Of a DNA stretch of 64,000 bases, positions 20,660-32,984 are shown in pieces. Under the pieces are notes generated by a model. It was not told where the DNA came from and ran no database searches. It saw only the letters and a list, made by a program, of their open reading frames with translations. Source of the DNA: Anastrepha obliqua (Eukaryota > Arthropoda > Insecta > Diptera > Tephritidae). Made by a program: the position numbers and the translations under genes. The first letter of the stretch is position 1. Every line of letters starts with the position of its first letter. The stretch spans positions 115,443,784 through 115,507,783 of the forward strand of contig NC_072893.1 in the NCBI RefSeq assembly GCF_027943255.1, written 5' to 3'.

Positions 20660-23150
20660 AGAGAATAAATGAACAGAAAAAATCAGATCTTAGAGAAGTG
20701 CACGCTTTAGAAGTGAGCGGCCGCGCGTCTTGTTTTTATTTATTTTTGCATTTTTTATACATTTTTTTTTTAAGTTTTTTTTTATGTTCTTTTCTATGTT
20801 TTTTTATGTCTTGCTTCACTCGCTCGCTCAAATGAGCGGCAATATTTCAACCCAAAGATGGCCATTATCCTTTCAGGTGTGCGAGCGTTGCGTAAAACTA
20901 AAATTGAACAGAATAAATATATGAGCATATGAACATATGTATGTAAGTGTGTGCATAACATAACATATCTGCCAATAATGATGATTTCTTTTTAATGTTA
21001 TGGTTGTTGTAACAAAATGCAAGCAAAACGAAGCCAATGTATCAATCAAATAAAGAAGAAACCCTTTTAACGCTTTTAAGGCGCTCATTTTACTACGAAA
21101 AAAAGGAGCAAAAAATGTTTAAAAAATTCTTTCAGTTAATCTACAGAATATAACCTTGCAGCGTTCTTGTCAGCATTTGCTTTATTTTTGATTTTTTTTT
21201 TTTTGTTTTTTTTTTTTTGATTTCTTGAATTCGCACACTTTTATCGATCACTTAGGCGGCCCTTTGGGTGCTTATGCGCAGCGCAGCTACATTAGTTTTT
21301 GATGCCCAGCTATAAACTTTGGTCATTCGTTTGGCTGGGCAGAGCTCATCATCATCAGTGGCGGCAATAAAGCAACTACACAAACAACCTTAACAATAAC
21401 AAATGGCGAAAAGAGTGCAGCAGCAAATGTGCATAAATAAAAAGTCAAATAAGAATAGGAATAAGAAGATCTGCAACAACAACAAACACATGCACACACA
21501 AAATTAAACATACAGTCAGTCAGTCAGCCAACCAGCTCGTCAATTCACCTTTGCCGCCGCCGCTACCAACGCCATCTCCGCCGCCTCTGCTGCCACTGCG
21601 GCTGCTGCTGATCGTCTATATTGGCAGCACATGCAAAAAAGCAACAACAATAACAACTATAAATACGTTGAGCTGGTTTGCCATAGCCTCTGCAACGCGT
21701 GACCATGACCAAAAAGGGGGTGTGTACAAAATGATATTTTATTCAATATCCTACACACGCAGAGTGATTTGTCCTTTTCACAATCAAAAAGGTGCATTTT
21801 TCCGCTCACAACACCAAAAAAACCAAAAACAGAAACAACGAAAAAAAAACCCACCAAGTACGAATTGAGTGAGCGCACTGCGTGCATGATGAGCTGACAC
21901 GGATGCACGGCTAGATGTGCTGTTGTTGGTTTACGCACGAAATGTGAAAAATCTGTAGGAAATACGATTGATGAGCTATGGCAGTTAAATGGCATTGGGA
22001 GCGAGGAATAAAGGCAACCGGTAAGTAGCAAGGCGGTGTGTAAGAGTGTGCGAGAGAGGTGCGAGGAAGTCGATGGTGGCGATGAGGCTAGTGCAGCCGG
22101 CGCAAAGGCAGCAGTAAGCTAAGTAGTCGATCAGCCGACTAGGCTGTCATTCAAGCCACTCAGCCAGCAAAATCAGGCTAGCGGGCAGACAAGATTTTTG
22201 TACGCTGCCTTCCCCCTGTTAACTGGCATTGGGTAAACCTAAAATTAAAAACTCATAAGATATCGACTGAAATATTGAGCTGCACAAATTACCGACAGCA
22301 GTAATAAAAAGAAAGAAAAATACAACCAAAAACAAAAAGAAAAAAACAAAGTACAACAGTTCGTTCGTTCGAGTTCAAGTGTGGCCAGCAGCAGGACGTG
22401 CGTTCATAACAACTGTTCAGCGCTAAATCAGTGAAATCAAAGCGGCTAAGAGCAAAAAAAAGAGGTTCATAAATGATAACTCAGCGTTGGCTTGTGTTTG
22501 TATGGATATATGCGCCCGTGTGTGTGTTTGGCTGCCAACAAAGAGACACAGTGACTTTTAACAGTTTTACGGTTGACGGCATTGACATAAAACTATCCTT
22601 GACGGGCTAAACTAAAGCTTGACAAGCAATTCACACACACACGCGTGCAAGCACAAACAATATGAAGCTTACATACCCATACATACACATGTATACACAC
22701 ATAGCCCAAGAGATGCCTTGCAGCAACATTCAAATAAAATGGCAATTAGCCGTTATTAAGTTATAGGCAAATGGCCAATTGTTTGGTAATTTTTTATCAC
22801 TTCCCAGCACAACAACAGCGGCTATTAAATATGATTATATGTACATATGTTTGTATCTCTATACGAATACTCATCTAACTGCTAAAGAGTGTCTTTTGTG
22901 GAAAAGTAAAAGATTGCATTTAGCGGTAATTAGTGGGCATATGAAAGTAAGTGAAAAATGTACAGGCTGTTATTGTTTTTTGGTTTTTTTTTGTTTTTCT
23001 CTCAGCTCAAATGGCTAATAAAAGACGGTGGAGATTTTAGTTTTGGTATTGTCTGGAAAAAATTTTGAGAAATGTGTTTTCTGTAGCTTTCGATTTTGGG
23101 GTAAGAAATTTGTGTAGTGAAGTCTGCGGTGATTGAACTCAGAAAAGTAG
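20660..23150. other. Non-coding stretch, possible regulatory content
   Basis: Contains CTG/CCG-rich patches (21.55-21.62 kb), a poly-T patch near 21.19 kb, and moderately GC-rich unique sequence at 21.9-22.5 kb. A good splice-donor-like ACCG/GTAAGT occurs at 22017-22026. A CAGTTCGTTCGTTCGAG block at about 22357 resembles fly 5' leaders. No coding exon supports either. The 105- and 124-codon frames on opposite strands at 21.55-22.03 kb overlap and carry no domain. Confidence 0.4.
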
Positions 23151-25829
23151 CAGAAAAGTGTATGAAAATTATAAACAGTGCCCCAGAAACTATGCGGAAA
23201 TATTTTTTTTTTCGGTTATAAAATATCAGAAACTCTTACACTTTTTATTTATTGCTCAAAAACTAGTTGAATCATTTAGCTTTAGTTTAAATATAAAAAT
23301 ATATTTCTTTCTTTCAAGCAAAAACATGAATAAAACATGCATTAACTTAAAAAGTATGGGAAACCATGTCACAAAAGTATGCGGAAAAACAATTTCTGAA
23401 TTTTAGAATGATTTTTTTTGCAGCAAACACAAAATTTTCAAATTCAGTTTTAAGCAAGCAAGTTTAGGTAAGCATTCATTAAAGATGGCGGCACTAGACC
23501 AACAACAATATTTTGTACGTTTGATTGTCAAAGAAAAGTATTGGCAAATTAGAAAACAAAGAATGAATGCGCCTTGATTAACACTGGGCACGGCGAAAGA
23601 AAAAAAAATCAGCTGATTTACGGATATCACCTTTAATATATGCGCCTTGATTTTAAAAAATAATAAAAGTAAAAAATTTGCATATGCTTATTTGAAAGCT
23701 ACAAGGAAATATGCATTGTTAAATGTGGTTCTAACTCATGAGTGCTAACCCAGCTAGCAAATTTATGCACAATTAATAAAGTTTTTCGTCAACACTTTGA
23801 TTTAATGTTTATTAATATTAGTATTTTCGCATTTGCTATTAATTTGCCTAATCTGTAGTCCTTCTTTTATAAACCGCTTTTACTGAAGTTCCAATAATCC
23901 TGCAAATGGCCTCTCAATTCGCTGTCATTTGTTGCGCAAACCTTAGTTATTCTTTCTTCTTATGTCCTGCGTACAGGGGCGTTAAGTGCTTATCTATATA
24001 AATACGTTAATGCATATGACACTTTGACGCGCCAATTAACCCTAGGCTCATAAGCACACATACATGCACATGCCACCAACTGCGCGCTTGCCACCACTAA
24101 ACACCGCCTGACCATCATCATTTCAAAACCAATGCCAAGTTTGTTAGTTGTTTTTATTTGCGCTTTTCTGTTTGGCTTGCTTGTCCGTTCGCTAAAGGAC
24201 ACTTCTGTTTTTTTAGAATGCCTAACAAATGTGTGTATTAAATGTAGAGACAAATTTTTATCTCTCCAAATACGAACTACGCATGCAGGGTTACAAATTT
24301 GAAAGTTCGTCATACATACATTGGCGCATATGGCTTTACCCGAATGTGAACGCCATTTTTAAAAGTCGCATTAAATAAATAAATGACAGAGAATTTTTTA
24401 AAATAACAAAACTACTAAAACCCTTCAGCAATACAAATTGGCAGCAGCAGTGTTTATGTGTGAGTGCTGTGAAAAATATTGGTGGTGGTTATGTGCGCGG
24501 TGAGCTGCTCTACTTTACTACGTTAGTGCCACCCTACGCTACAATTTTGCACTTCCACAACTGTATACGGGTGCCTGCTGTGTGTGGTGCTCTGCCACTA
24601 TTTCCAACTACGTATGTGGCCCTGCATAAAATTCGGGTGCGCTGCTATTGGCATTTTGCCTTTGATTTGCCTTCGATAGGGTAACCATTATCGCGCCGAA
24701 CCGGTTCAAAGCCGATACTTGCAAATGTATGCGTATTTGTATGTATTTGATAAGTGCAAATGTATGCTTGGAAATGTATGTGGGATTCTATGCGCAATTT
24801 GATTAACGCGGATTTTTGATAATTTTTTCTTCCATTTTTTATGTTGTCTTTCGTTTTTGATCCCACAGCTTTGAATATTCAATCGCTATCTGTATTTCCG
24901 TTTGCCGCGACAATTTCGGTTCAGCGCATTTGTGTTGAAAATTGGCGTTTTCCATGATGAAGTGTGTATGCGGATAAGGGTTAGCGGCACTCTGCACATT
25001 GGGTGTAGAGTTTGAAATAGTATTTAGAGGCACTTTTCATATTTTGTTAGAAGATTTTTTATAAATATTTTTTTATTGCTCTGCTTTTTAAGTTCATTAA
25101 TTTTTTATGAAATACGCATTTAAATAGATTTTTTTTTTAATTTTCTATTGTACAGTCAAGCCTCTATAAGTGACAAAGTTTATGCACAAAAATATTAGCG
25201 TTTTTAGAAAATACTTCAAATTTAAATAGTCTCTTTTTGCCAGTTCCCACTATAATATTTAGTTTTTAGCCGCTTGCCAAGTTAAAATATTCCGCTCCGC
25301 TATGTCATTAGTATTTTTTTATTTTTTATTTTTATTTTTTTAGTTAACCACCATGAAAAATGTTGTGTGTTTGCTTTGCTCTTTATGAGGAAAAATTTGT
25401 TTCTCATTCGTTTAAATGCATTCTTGCTTTATTTGCCTTGCGATTTCAATTTTTGGAATAAAAAAGTTTTTTAAGTGTAACGCAGTTTTTTCATTTTTTT
25501 TTTCTTTAACCAGCCCATTGTCAAATATGTTTTTGAACACCCCAGGCGTTTTTTAGAACGCTGCGCGTTTTAGTAACGCACCTATGCCTTTTCGTGTGAA
25601 GGTTTTTTTTTTACTTTTGCATTTGCATACTATCACTTTATGGGTTAATAAAGTGGAATTAAGTTGATGAAAATTTATTGCTGCTGAGGTAAAAAGAAGT
25701 GAAGTGAGTCCTGACTTCCTTTTTCTATTTATTCAATCGTTCCCCGTTTTTGCAACGTACTGGTGTTTTTTTGTTACTACAATAACAAAACTATACACAA
25801 GTTTTCCGCCAATGCCCTAGGAAAGAATG
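23151..25829. other. Non-coding stretch, no supported gene
   Basis: Mixed AT-rich sequence. TACAGTCAAGCCTCTATAAG at about 25153 resembles the end of the MITE at 55.13 kb, but its partner was not found. Frames such as 23990-24313 (minus, 107 codons) have no recognisable motif. Confidence 0.5.
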
Positions 25830-25831
25830 TA

Positions 25832-26282
25832 TTGGGTATGGGAATAAGTTTGCATCTTTTCTTAGCCAAAGTTACGAATTATTGAAACAATTAAATAATA
25901 CATGTTATTACGTGAAGGATGTACCATTGGAAGCTTTAAATTTACCCCATCTTTCAGACAGCATACGGATTCCTCTGACGAAAAGTTCGAATTCTTTTGA
26001 CTTGATACATTCATTGAGCCAGTTGGCGAAGCTCTCGTGAGAAGTGAACCGCTCTCCAATAAGGGCTGACTGCATTGATCGGAACAGATGGTAATCCGAA
26101 GTTGTTATTTCTGCGGAGTACGGCGGGTATGACAAGATTCCCCAATTTGTTTCCTCTAAATATTTCTGAAGCAATTTAGCGCCACACGTTGGAGTTTTCG
26201 TGCAGCAAAATCAGTTTGTCATGTCTACCGTCCCATTCTGGCCGCTTTTTTTTGAGAGTGATGGTTTCAGATGATGTAAGGA
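25832..26282 (-). pseudogene. Mariner transposase remnant (C-terminal half)
   Basis: Minus-strand translation gives KKRPEWDGRHDKLILLHEN, then, after a 1-base frame change near 26190, AKLLQKYLEETNW, PPYSAEITTSDYHLFRSM, and a C-terminus ending WGKFKASNGTSFT. This order is the second half of mariner transposases of the D,D34D type. The third catalytic Asp is visible in SDYHLF. The second (normally HDNARPH) is replaced by HEN and then lost to the frameshift. A piece resembling ETIT is joined directly to KKRPEW, which suggests an internal deletion. TTGGGTATGGGAATAAGTTT at 25832, after a TA, may be the 3' inverted repeat. The 5' half is missing, and an inverted SINE abuts the break. Confidence 0.85.
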
Positions 26283-26405
26283 GGCAGATGGGTTTTATGA
26301 GCAGATTTTTTTTTGGCAGAAATGTATTCGAAGGTTTCCCATTGCCTGCCGAGGGGCGTCCGCTTTTATTTTTGAGTTTCATGCCCGGATAATCCGAACG
26401 CGCAC
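26283..26405 (-). mobile_element. SINE copy 4 (truncated, inverted)
   Basis: Read on the minus strand it gives GTTCGGATTATCC (the B-box position), GGGCATGAAA, GCGGACGCCCCTCGGCAGGC, ATTTCTGCC and CTCATAAAACCCATCTGCC. These are the blocks of the SINE at 3.4, 57.2 and 61.3 kb. It stops mid-body, where the mariner remnant begins. The 68-codon frame across this junction is a chimera of SINE and mariner sequence, not a gene. Confidence 0.85.
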
Positions 26406-27870
26406 CAAACAGAAAAAATTTTATTTCACAAAAGTTTAAATAAATTATAACATAATTATAATTTTAGTATACTTAATCAAAATTTTAGCTTTTAATTTCA
26501 TTTCTTTTGAATTTGAAACTTTTTATATGAAAAATTTTATTTTGCTTAAATTTTATAAAAAAAAGGTTTAAATAAATTATAATTTTATCATTGTGAAAAA
26601 AGTAATAAATGAGCTACATTTCTTACAATACAACTGTGAACTTTATTTTTTCTTTTTATACTGATTTTTGTAAGTGTATTGTTATTTTTGCTTACTATTT
26701 TATACTCGAAAACCTCAAAATTATTTATGTATTTATTTTAAATATGTTTTTTATTTATTTTACATACAATTTTTTTTATTTTTTATTCATTTTATTGTTA
26801 TGTTGTTTTATTTACATTTTTTTCATTTACTGCCATCACTTTTAACTTCTTCTTCTCCATTGCACCCGAACAATTTGAGCCAATATTACGTCGATTTAAT
26901 TTTGTGCTCGCATTTCAGCAATCAGGCCATTACTGCCTGAGGAAAAGCAAACAAAGCTACAAAAGAACCGTAGAGCAAAATTGCTTAAATTTCATTTCCG
27001 CATTTTTATTGCAATACCGATAATTGCAGCGTTTTTGGTATATTTGTATATATCTACATACATATGTACTCATGAATATATGCATGTGTGTTAGTATGGG
27101 CACGCATACATATGTAATGAGCGCCAATTCGACTGCTATAAAATCTAGAATTGGTTTTTACTAAAATTTGTGCTTTGCTGTTTAATTGCCCTCCTATAAC
27201 CACTTGGTGATTTTTATTTAATATAAGAAAATCAAAAACAAATTAAAAGCAAAAGCGCAAGTTTGGCGAAAAAATCAAATAAGAAAATTTCAACAAAAAA
27301 ATTTATTGCGAAAAATCGCTTTGAAATCAAAAATCAAAAAAAAAGAAAGAAATACTGTATCCGTTACATGTCAAGCGGCGTCCGAAACTGGGCTAAGCGC
27401 TAAGCTTTGTGGACTTGACCCAATTTTTATTTCCACTTACATTGCAAAAATATCATAATCAAAATTTGTTGCTTATTGTTAAAACATATTCGATGGCCAA
27501 CTTAGAGTTGGTTGGTTTTGTTGTTGCGCTGGCTAATTTTCGTTTATTTGTTTGTTTGTTGTTTATATTTTCGTGAATGAGAACATAAACTTGTCCTAAA
27601 TTATGCAGTGTGCTGATTTTTTCAAGCGATTATTTTTTGCTGAAAATTAATACTTTTTTCTTCCTAGTTTTTGTATTGTGAAGTTGTAAATGCAATCCTG
27701 CACAATTATGCAATTTTTTTTGAAAAGTAACAAAAAATTAATTAACAGTGATTGCGAAAATGCTGAGTAAGTAGTACTGTAAGTATCAATATATGAAAAA
27801 GTGATTTAGCTGAAAATTATTGCTTTCAAAAAGCTGTGCACAGCAGAGAGATTTTTTCTAAGGAAAACTG
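26406..27870. other. AT-rich non-coding stretch
   Basis: Poly-A/T and CATATGTA-type sequence. The Phe/Tyr/Leu-rich frames at 26.6-26.9 kb reflect T-rich composition. Nothing supported. Confidence 0.6.
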
Positions 27871-27879
27871 TTGATGCTT

Positions 27880-28290
27880 ATTTCCTATGAAAATTTGCTG
27901 AGTGACGTATGGAAGAGAGAATTTTTGGCTCTGAAAAATGTCTGTTTTGGCTTGAAATTCGATAGAAATAAAAAAAAAATCTCCATAAAAATTATTAAAT
28001 TATATTAAAAAGCATTGCCATAAAAATAGTAAATTTTTTCTGCGAAATATGGCCAATTGATTTTTAACACTTGAATTGCCATACCTCCTATGAAAAATTG
28101 TTGAGTCATATAAGGAAGAGAGAATTTGTGGCTTTGAAAAATTTCTGTTTTGGCCTGAAATTCCGTATAAATGAAAAAAAAATTCACAGTAAAAATTATT
28201 GAATTATATCAAATAGCATTGCCATGAAAATAGTAAATTTTGTTCTACGAAAAATGATTGATTGATTTTAACATTTGAATTCCCATTCCG
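27880..28290 (+). repeat. 203-bp tandem duplication
   Basis: GGAAGAGAGAATTTTTGGCT at 27911 recurs at 28114. The following blocks (TGAAAAAT.TCTGTTTTGGC, TAAAAATTATT.AATTATAT, AAAATAGTAAATTTT) keep the same order, so about 200 bp is duplicated once. Confidence 0.85.
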
Positions 28291-28471
28291 ATATAAAGTT
28301 TTCCTGCACTAGCTCAGGAGTCATATTATAAAATAAAACAGATAAATTTGTTTTAAAATATCCTTGTTGTAAAATTTTTTTATTCACAGAATTTTATATA
28401 AGTTTCTTGATTTTGAAGAAAAAAAAGCATAAGCGATTTCTTTTAATAGATGTGTTCTCAAGCAACATAAA

Positions 28472-28847
28472 CTATAAATTATCCCCCTCGGATAGCAGTT
28501 TCATCATATCTGCAGTGTTCTTAACGACTAAATAAGTCTCCAAATCATCAAAATTCAACGGAAAGTTAGCGAATGAACAGCAAGCACCCATGTCATTAAT
28601 AAATAATATAAAGCGATAGACCCACAAAGCTACCTAGTAGAACAGTTAGAACAATAGAAGTTGCGGAAAAAGATTCTGATTGAGCATCATTGACTGTGAC
28701 ACTGAAACTCCTTCGATTCAAATACAATTTAAGCCACTGCAGAAAAGTAGCATGACAATCAAGGGAAACGAGTTTGTCGATCAATACCTTATGTGAGACT
28801 TTTTCGCAGGCTTTAGAAAAATCTGTGTAAATGCACTCAATTTGGCA
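28472..28847 (-). pseudogene. LINE reverse-transcriptase palm fragment, frameshifted
   Basis: From 28847 the minus strand reads ECIYTDFSKACEKVSHKVLIDKL, a typical palm motif A (TDFSKAFDKVSH in intact elements). It continues through WLKLYLNRRSFSVTVNDAQS to SATSIV, where intact enzymes have SGVPQGS. Near 28.62 kb the homology moves to another frame and continues with LFINDM and FDDLETY (the FADDLK motif with one residue lost), ending at a TAG at 28472. Motifs A, B and C are thus in order but broken by a frameshift, altered motif-B residues and a stop. It is a non-LTR element of jockey-like character, a dead fragment of about 375 bp. Confidence 0.85.
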
Positions 28848-28967
28848 TCAAAAAGAGAATGCCGAGCTGCAATACGTGCCAGGACGGCCACCTCTCTTTT
28901 TAATGACCCCCAGTTTTAAATGATTCTTGAATGAATGCACAGAAAAACCGAAGATAAGATCAGCGAA

Positions 28968-29090
28968 AAATATGAGTTTTCATATTTTCGAAAAAAAATA
29001 TCTTTAAAAAAATTTAATTGAACAAAAAAAAAACCAATTTTCATATTTTCGAAAAAAGTCTTATATAAAAAAATTTAATTGAACTGCATT
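28968..29090 (+). repeat. ~67-bp tandem duplication
   Basis: TTTTCATATTTTCGAAAAAA...AAAAAAATTTAATTGAAC occurs twice in succession. Confidence 0.8.
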
Positions 29091-31070
29091 GTATTTTCTA
29101 TACTAGATAATTTTTATCTTTTCTTTTTTGTTTATGTGTAAAATATTTGCTCAAAATCTAACGTAATCGATCACCGTTCTGGTTATTCCCTATTTTATTT
29201 CCTTTATCACTCGCTTGCACACACACACACAAACGCCGAATAACTTCATTCATATTTGCGGCCAATGCCTGCTGTCCATTTGCCCATTCAGACCATTCAC
29301 CCGTTTATGCATTGAAATCAAGCTTCAATTAAACATTTTATGCATTGTCTGTTTCTTAAAATTATCTCAGCATAAAAGGATATGCTTTCCCATGAACGCA
29401 TAGCACGCCGATAACCCCGAGAGCACTAAACTCATGTATGCATACTTATGTGCTTATCTATATGCATATGCATGTGCATGTATGCGTGCAAATGTGCGTC
29501 AGCTTGTCAATAGCATAGCGACCCCTTTGGTTTTAGAAAATAAAAAGCACACACATATGCAAAGATGTACGTAAAAATTAATAAACAGCCTTTGTCAAGA
29601 TGTCCTTGCAACTAATCAATTTTAACCCTTTCGGTACACAAATGATTATGAGATGTAAGCATGATTGTGTGCGTGTGTGTAGGCAACAATAAATTCGAAC
29701 AATTGTGCTTTTTGTCGATTTCAAATTTTTCAAATGACAATCAAAAACAACAATATGGCCAAACCTAGCGTACAGTGCATTAGTTTGATTGTTGTTTTTG
29801 TTGTCTTTGTAGATTAATTTGATGCGCATATAAGTCGTCAGCGACGATGCCGCCATTTGGTATTTTTGTGCGCTTCAAATATTTTTATTTTTTTATATTT
29901 CCTTATTTCCTTTTACGTATTTTTTTCCTTGACCATCGCAAAATCATTGGAATATTGCTGAACGATCGTTAGATAATATTTCGTTGCGCGACAGGCAGTT
30001 GTTTCATTGCTCATTACGGCCAACAACAACTGCAAGCGCAGGAGCAAATTAAACTTATCTTTTATAAAAGGAAGAAGAAGAATAAAAAATTGAGCGTCAA
30101 ACATTGGAAATTATGTGTATCAAAGCGCGTCCAGTTCGAAATCAAGTAAATATTAAAAACATATAAAAGGGGTTGCTTTTTATGCTATTTGTTGTTTTTT
30201 GTTTGACTATCGCGCGCCTGTCCTTGCTATAGCATCAATACTGGCGAACATTTCAATATGAATTTTGGTGATGCTCAGTATATCAATGTGCGTGTGCATT
30301 GCCGATAATTTATCTGATGTATGCAAATGAGCTACTTCGATAGCCGCCCCTCGCCTGCCAGCAAGACAGCATTCATTTATTTTTAAACTTTTTTTCTCGT
30401 GTCCTTTTATCCGCTTGCCTGCTCATATTTCATAGTTTTAGTTTAGCGCAGTGACATTTGCGTCGCATATTTTTTGTTGTGTTTTTTAGGTTTTATGGGA
30501 AAATTATTTATTGCCTATTGTTTGTGTGAAAAATATAGATTTATTATAACGGTTTTTGGTTTTTTTCGATAAGTCGCCTATTTTTGCTTATAATTTTTTT
30601 TTACTTTTTTCATAGAAAATTTAATTTGTTATTTTAATGAGAGGAGTATATGAAATGCATTAAAAAAATTCACTCATATATGTACATTTACGACTCTATT
30701 AAATTCATCAAACAAAATTATTAAAAAAAATTAATGATTACTATTTAATAATATTTGAAAAAGAAAATTTTCTCAAAAAAAAAAAAAAAAATTTAAAACA
30801 AAAGAAGAATTTGTTATTAGTTGAAATACCGAAGCTAACATTTTTTTAAATGAAAAAAAATTTTGTTTAAATAAAAAAAATTTGTTTACAAAATTAAATT
30901 CCCCAAACAAAATGACTGATTACATATTTCATAATAAATAATTGGAAAACAAAATTTTACAGAAAAATAACGGAATTTTAAAAAAATATATGAAAACATA
31001 AAAGAATGGTTGTTTATTACAATATTAAAAAATGGACTTTTAAAAAAATTGTTGTAATAATAATAAAAAA
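29091..31070. other. Non-coding stretch
   Basis: Unique AT-rich sequence with CA and GTATGC microsatellite patches (29.2 and 29.45 kb), followed from 30.6 kb by nearly pure A/T low complexity. No gene supported. Confidence 0.6.
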
Positions 31071-31345
31071 TAAGAAAAAAATATCTACATACACAGATTC
31101 TTCATTAAAATTGAAAATAAATTCTTAAAAAAAATTTTTAAATAAGTCTTCAAAAGATTTCATGAACCAAATTTAGTTTCAAGAAAGTATTGTTAAATAA
31201 CATTTTTTTTTTAATAAAAAAAAATAACTGTAATTATAAAAAAACAAGAAAAAATATCTGCATATACAGATTCTTTCGCACATTAAAATAAAGTTTTAAT
31301 AAACCAAATTTAATTTCATAAAAGTGTTATTAAATAATATAAAAG
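31070..31345 (+). repeat. 173-bp AT-rich tandem duplication
   Basis: AAAAAATATCTACATACACAGATTCTT (core at 31081) recurs as AATATCTGCATATACAGATTCTT (core at 31254). Both are followed by ATTAAAAT..AAA, CCAAATTTA.TTTCA and a GT.TTAAATAA block. The ATATCTGCATAT core recalls the marker of the array at 0.5-1.8 kb. Confidence 0.65.
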
Positions 31346-32984
31346 AAAACTGAAACAATATATTTGGAAGAATTTGTATATTAAAAACAAATATAAAAAA
31401 TTTAAGAAATACATAAAAAAATTTAGATGCAAATGCAGTGAAAAATAATAGTTTTTTATCATTTATTAAAAAATTAAATATTTGTTGTATTTATTAAAAT
31501 TTGCATAGCACTAAAAAATGTTTGAAAAAGAAGAAACAAGAAAATTATTATTGAAAAATGTCTAAACAAAATTATAATGAAAAACAGTAAAAAATAAAAA
31601 TAAAAATCTTAAAAAAAATATTTATTTAAATATAATAAAAAAATGTAATTTCTAAACAAAAGTATTAGCCGATATATTAATAAAACTATTCTTAAAAGAG
31701 GAAATGGTGAACATTAAAGGAATTAAAAAAATTCTATTCGAAAGCGTAGCACCCAATTAAATACCACCACAAGATTAAAAACATATTAATTCTCCCTAAA
31801 CACAAAAGTATCGTAAAATTTTAAAGGCGCGCTATCACCCCATAAAACTACTTCAACGCCCTAATCTGCCATTTTTGCACACTGAATTATTGAAACTGTC
31901 TGCGATTTGACTATTTTTAAAAACAACAACAACACCAATTATGCGGTAAAAACATATCAAACTGCCACATCTTCTAAGCGAAAATTTTACGAGTATTGCG
32001 TCTATACAGAATTTGTCATATTCATGGTTGATTATTGAAGAAATAATCAAAAGAAGAAGCAGAAAAAGAGAAGAACAAGAACGACCATAAGAGACATAAA
32101 GACCGACGATGTAGTCGAAAAGTAGACACATGCGCGCAGCACAGACACAGATTTTCCCGCCAGCCAGTCGATTTGTAGCGGTACATATTGTGAATAGATA
32201 GTTGGACTTGCAGCCAGCCAGCAAATAAAGCAAATCCATAATGTGTCGCAGTTGAATGCAATGAATGCTACTCGATATTTGTCACATCGAACTGTATGTA
32301 TGTGGTGGAGAAGTAGCAGTACCAGCAAAACGCGCACGCATATATACAAATATGCCACATGCAAATACACACACATACATACCATACGTATGCGCATGCA
32401 ACCAGTGTTGAGCACCCGCTTGAGCCTTCGCGCCGTACGCATTTCTTTGCGGCTCATTGCAATGCAACAGACGTAAAAAAATGATGAGCGACAATAATGT
32501 CGTTGACGATCAACATCAACGTCATTATCACGATCGCGTTCGTCAGCCTTACGATCTACCAACCAACTGTAGCAGGAACAGCAATGGCAGTGGCAGTGGC
32601 AGTAGCAGTAGCGGGATCAGCACTTATAGAGCGCAACCGAAGCTGTCATGTGAAATATGAAATAAAATATAAAATCGAAGACATTCGTTTATGCGACAGA
32701 TGCATAAAACTTGATGTAAGAAATGAAAAACAAAAAAAAAAACACAAAACAACAAAAAAAACTCATATTTTTTAAAATTTATTATTGAGATTTTTATATG
32801 TATTAACAACCGTGTCGGCGGCAACACGTTCAGCACACATGAATTTCGTATGACTGAAAAGAAATAGTAAAAGTAGAAAATCCAGACAACATAAACTTCA
32901 TGGGAAGACTTTGTGGCAATTGATTTGTTGCGGCGTATTTTAGTTGAAAGGGTCTATACCGCGCAACAGACTTGCTGACGTTGG
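31346..32984. other. Non-coding stretch with CA-rich and GGCAGT repeats
   Basis: AT-rich sequence up to 31.85 kb, then a more complex patch with ACACACATACATAC and a GGCAGTGGCAGTGGCAGTAG run near 32587. The 171-codon minus-strand frame at 32047-32562 runs through these microsatellites. It is rich in Cys, Val and Leu, overlaps several other frames, and has no domain I recognise. Not called. Confidence 0.5.

Noticed and set aside
21551..22031. Opposite-strand frames of 105 and 124 codons
   Set aside because: They overlap each other over CCG/CTG and poly-A repeats and show no domain.
23176..23385. Pair of TATGCGGAAA words resembling Tc1 inverted repeats
   Set aside because: Both are in the same orientation, no matching opposite end was found, and no transposase lies nearby.
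26176..26382. 68-codon minus-strand frame
   Set aside because: Its first two-thirds translate inverted SINE sequence and the rest is mariner, so it is a junction artefact.
32047..32562. 171-codon open frame on the minus strand
   Set aside because: Cys/Val/Leu-rich peptide running through CA/GT microsatellites, overlapped by other frames on both strands, with no domain recognised.
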